Shown: positions 12,104 to 13,859 of the stretch, one piece after another
Layout: every line of letters begins with the position of its first letter
Numbering within the stretch: position 1 is the first letter of the stretch
Assembly: GCA_050730835.1 (NCBI GenBank)
Contig: JBOHNS010000044.1
Location: forward strand, 1-13,859
Length of the DNA stretch: 13,859 nt
From: JBOHNS01 sp050730835
GTDB lineage: Bacteria > Patescibacteriota > Saccharimonadia > Saccharimonadales > UBA4665
Direction of reading: 5' to 3'
The notes under the pieces: generated by a model
What the model saw: only the letters and a program-made list of their open reading frames with translations
The model's database searches: none
Told to the model about the DNA's origin: nothing
Translations under genes and position numbers: made by a program

Positions 12104-12553
12104 CTAAGTTTTTGGGCTAGACTTTCGTTCGGCGGCGCGTTGCTCGGGCGTTTCGTGCGGACGGGCGTAGTCGTCTTCCAGGCGCCAAGTTGTGCCTACT
12201 TCTGGGGTGGAAACTTCCATTATGTCGCAGTCGGTCAGGCCTTTTAGGCGATGTTTTTGGCCAATTTTCGTGGAGTAGCCCTGCCCTGGTTTTAGTTCGG
12301 TTTCGATTAATTCGCCGTTGTTATTTTCCCATATTACGCTGGCGTGGCCGGAGATTAAAAACCAGCTTTCTTGCTTTTGGTCGTGGACTTGAAGGCTTAA
12401 GCGCGCGTCTTTATTTATGTGCAGCAACTTGCCCATGTATGGGCTGTCGGCCGGCACCCAGTGGATTTCGTAGCCCCACGGTTTTTCGTAACGCTGGGCG
12501 TAAGAATCATTACTGAAATTGCTTGGATCAAAGGTTGGGGCGTCGCTCGACAT
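12104..12553 (-). CDS. Mannose-6-phosphate isomerase-type cupin
   Basis: This 149-residue single-domain cupin resembles the type II phosphomannose isomerase part of ManC. RYEKPWGYEIHW (21-32) is the typical opening. Metal ligands are likely His58 in LSLQVHDQKQESW, Glu63 just after it, and His101 in IGQKHRL. EVSTPEVGTTWRLEDDYAR (113-131) is the family C-terminal motif. The start is ATG 12553, which overlaps the stop of the SIS isomerase by one base (TAATG). A longer open frame reaching 12979 exists but lies over the isomerase gene and is spurious. Together the two enzymes would interconvert glucose-, fructose- and mannose-6-phosphate, for glycan precursors or entry to central metabolism. Binding without catalysis cannot be excluded. 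Confidence 0.85.
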   Translation of the reverse strand: MSSDAPTFDPSNFSNDSYAQRYEKPWGYEIHWVPADSPYMGKLLHINKDARLSLQVHDQKQESWFLISGHASVIWENNNGELIETELKPGQGYSTKIGQKHRLKGLTDCDIMEVSTPEVGTTWRLEDDYARPHETPEQRAAERKSSPKT

Positions 12554-13587
12554 TACTTTTCTAGCTCGCCTTTTAGTTTTTCGATTAGGTCGACTGGTGT
12601 TGGGTTTACGCCGCCGAGAACTGCGGTGTAGAGGGTTACGAAATCGCCTAGGACTATCGCCGATAATAACTGCTGCAATAGGGTTTCGCCGGCTGGGTGG
12701 ACGACGATTGGGTCGGGGCGTAGGCCGCTTAGCAGTTTGGCGCTGATTTCGAAACGTTTGGTAATTTGCGGGTGCTCCAGGTCGCTGCGGATGTCGATTA
12801 CGGTGTAGGGTTTGTCGACGGGCTGTTTGCTCCAGCCGATGAATTCGTTGTGGTTGAATTCGCTGTATTGGTTCCACCAGGCGATATGTTTGGCGTTTTC
12901 GTTGAAGCTGATTTTCCATTTGTAGGCGGCAGGCGCCATGAGCGGGCCGCCGTAAATTACGGCGGATTTGCCAACGCAATCTTGGGCGATTTGTTTGGCG
13001 CGGTTATCGGCAGTCGGCACTTCTGGTAGCCAAGCGGCGATTTGGGCTTTTAGCCAGGCGGCGTGCGAGCTAACTTCTTTCGCTTTGCCATCTGTTAATT
13101 TGTAGGCGTCAAAAATAGTGCAAAGCGCTTTCAAGCCGTACGGCAAAACATGGCGCGGCTGGTAGCCGGTCGGAATTAGTAGCAGCGGGTACTTTTTCGC
13201 CCTAGCGATTTCGGCCAACTTGCCGCCGGAAGACATTACGACAATTTGCGCTTGTTTAGCTTCGGCTTCAGCTAGCGCACCAACAGTTTCTTCGGTATTG
13301 CCCGAATAGCTAGAGGCGATAAACAAAGTTTCCGGGCTAACATAACTTGGCGCTGAGTAGCCGCGCGTAACTTCAAATGGTACATTTAAGCCCGGCCAAG
13401 TTTGCGCCACAAGCGCTGCAAGCGCCGATCCGCCCATACCAGCGAGAACTACGTTCTGGCATTGAACATTGAACTTTGACCATTGAACACTTTCGAATTC
13501 GTACTCCAGCTGCTCGTGCTGCCGCGCCGCGATGCCTAGCGCATTATCGCTATCAACCTGTTTAATATATTTAAAATCATCTAACAT
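12553..13587 (-). CDS. Bifunctional phosphoglucose/phosphomannose isomerase (SIS domain)
   Basis: This 344-residue isomerase of the archaeal/CPR type contains two SIS sub-domains. Marks are LAGMGGSALAA (48-58), SSYSGNTEET (92-101), MSSGG (118-122), GYQPRHVLPYG (141-151) with the catalytic-type Arg145, WKISFNENAKH (224-234) with the base-type Glu230, and EFNHNEFIGW (243-252) with His246, which match the Arg, Glu and His of characterised members. It ends with NPTPVDLIEKLK. It takes the place of glycolytic PGI and also accepts mannose-6-phosphate. Residues 33-43 (SVQWSKFNVQC) are encoded by a 7-bp tandem repeat. A weak AAGGA lies 12 nt before the ATG, and TATAAT at 13618-13623 gives the promoter. 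Confidence 0.93.
   Translation of the reverse strand: MLDDFKYIKQVDSDNALGIAARQHEQLEYEFESVQWSKFNVQCQNVVLAGMGGSALAALVAQTWPGLNVPFEVTRGYSAPSYVSPETLFIASSYSGNTEETVGALAEAEAKQAQIVVMSSGGKLAEIARAKKYPLLLIPTGYQPRHVLPYGLKALCTIFDAYKLTDGKAKEVSSHAAWLKAQIAAWLPEVPTADNRAKQIAQDCVGKSAVIYGGPLMAPAAYKWKISFNENAKHIAWWNQYSEFNHNEFIGWSKQPVDKPYTVIDIRSDLEHPQITKRFEISAKLLSGLRPDPIVVHPAGETLLQQLLSAIVLGDFVTLYTAVLGGVNPTPVDLIEKLKGELEK
13461..13488. repeat. Heptanucleotide tandem repeat inside the isomerase gene
   Basis: Four tandem 7-mers, ATTGAAC, ATTGAAC, TTTGACC, ATTGAAC, fill 28 bp within the isomerase gene and encode the VQWSKFNVQ stretch just before the first SIS motif. A 7-bp unit shifts frame with each copy, so a gain or loss of one copy would disrupt the gene. 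Overall protein length suits the family, so the repeat replaced linker sequence or is short enough to be tolerated. Confidence 0.7.
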
Positions 13588-13614
13588 TGCGCGCCAATAT
13601 CCTTATGCTATAAT
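13587..13614 (+). promoter_or_regulatory. Promoter of the acidic right-edge gene
   Basis: TTGCGC (13587-13592), a 16-bp spacer and TATAAT (13609-13614) with an extended TG (13606-13607) form a plus-strand promoter. It runs face to face with the isomerase promoter, whose minus-strand TATAAT is at 13618-13623, so the two compete for the same 40 bp. Confidence 0.6.
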
Positions 13615-13617
13615 TCA

Positions 13618-13623
13618 ATTATA
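13618..13623 (-). promoter_or_regulatory. -10 box of the isomerase/cupin operon
   Basis: A perfect TATAAT on the minus strand lies 30 bp before the isomerase ATG. No clear -35 accompanies it. Confidence 0.45.
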
Positions 13624-13655
13624 AGTATAAACGAAATAAAACTCCAGGGGGTGGA

Positions 13656-13859
13656 ATGTTTGGACGCCAAGATGATAAACAAGACGAAACCGCTCAACCG
13701 GTAGCGCCGGCCGTGCCAGACGAGACGCCTGTGCCAGCGGATGACGACGCTGGATTAGGCGAAGACAGCGACCAGCCGGCGGCCGACGACGACCAAGCTG
13801 CAGATGATGTCGGCAGTGGACGCGATGTCAGCCAATTTTCGGCTTCGGCGGGCAACGCT
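13656..13859 (+). CDS. Acidic protein, N-terminal part (cut by the window edge)
   Basis: Sixty-eight codons are visible and the frame stays open at the window end. It begins MFGRQDDKQDETAQPV and is very rich in Asp, Ala, Pro and Gln (for example DDQAADDVGSGRDVSQF), which suggests a disordered acidic N-terminus with no signal peptide. The G-rich AGGGGGTGG just before the ATG is a Shine-Dalgarno-like site, and a good promoter precedes it. I recall Saccharibacteria proteins with such acidic starts next to this isomerase, but no conserved domain is visible here, so no function is given. Confidence 0.65.
   Translation, partial: MFGRQDDKQDETAQPVAPAVPDETPVPADDDAGLGEDSDQPAADDDQAADDVGSGRDVSQFSASAGNA

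Noticed and set aside
12101..12123. AGTCTA/TAGACT inverted repeat at the cupin stop as a terminator
   Set aside because: The stem is A/T-rich with an 11-nt loop, and no T-run follows on the minus strand.
12104..12979. A 291-codon reading of the cupin with a long Arg-rich N-terminal extension
   Set aside because: The extension lies over the isomerase gene in another frame and has arbitrary Arg/Pro-rich composition. The cupin proper starts at 12553 with a TAATG overlap.
1010..13510. Apparent excess of CTAG/GCTAGC motifs
   Set aside because: A hand count gives about 51 CTAG in 13.9 kb, close to the roughly 54 expected by chance. It stands out only because many other bacteria avoid CTAG.

Overview
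The window reads as a mixed accessory and housekeeping region from a small-genome bacterium, most likely a Candidatus Saccharibacteria (TM7) or other Patescibacteria member. Pointers are the compact gene packing, the Pro/Gln/Asn-rich N-terminus (MDPNQNPQ...) of a single-pass membrane protein, a bifunctional phosphoglucose/phosphomannose isomerase coupled to a cupin, and start codons with no Shine-Dalgarno site placed right behind -10 boxes. The taxonomy is inference from gene style, not from a marker search. The standard code fits: TGA is used as a stop.

Layout. 1-960 (+): a ribbon-helix-helix (RHH) antitoxin / YafQ-like toxin pair followed at once by a YjbR/MmcQ gene. 962-1813 (-): a truncated oligoribonuclease (orn) remnant whose 5' end carries a 66-bp in-frame duplication around a palindromic element, then a second RHH/RelE toxin-antitoxin pair with a TTGACA promoter and spaced operator half-sites. 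1834-2987: a divergent FMN-reductase / HxlR-regulator pair sharing an operator-like palindrome; the 5' end of hxlR lies inside a 171-bp multi-hairpin element with 16-bp terminal inverted repeats. 3125-3984 (+): a promoter, a five-helix membrane protein of the conserved TM-helix/CmpX type, and a bidirectional terminator. 4003-7033 (-): argS, two tandem MsrB methionine sulfoxide reductase paralogues and a PH-like hypothetical protein. 7052-9447: an anchored, probably beta-propeller surface protein, convergent with a DUF1361 membrane protein. 9458-11269 (-): an OmpR-type response regulator and its histidine kinase. 11374-12089 (-): a PIN (VapC) toxin with an AbrB-type antitoxin. 12104-13623 (-): the sugar-phosphate isomerase and cupin operon. 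13587-end (+): the start of an acidic protein cut by the window edge. No stretch over 300 bp lacks a gene, and I saw no tRNA, rRNA or CRISPR array.

Functional themes: redox defence (two MsrB, an FMN reductase probably controlled by HxlR), three toxin-antitoxin modules in 12 kb, and hexose-phosphate interconversion. The most interesting signals are the structured element that appears to have rebuilt the hxlR start, the palindrome with long direct repeats in the broken orn gene, and the repeated leaderless promoter layout at antitoxin genes and argS.
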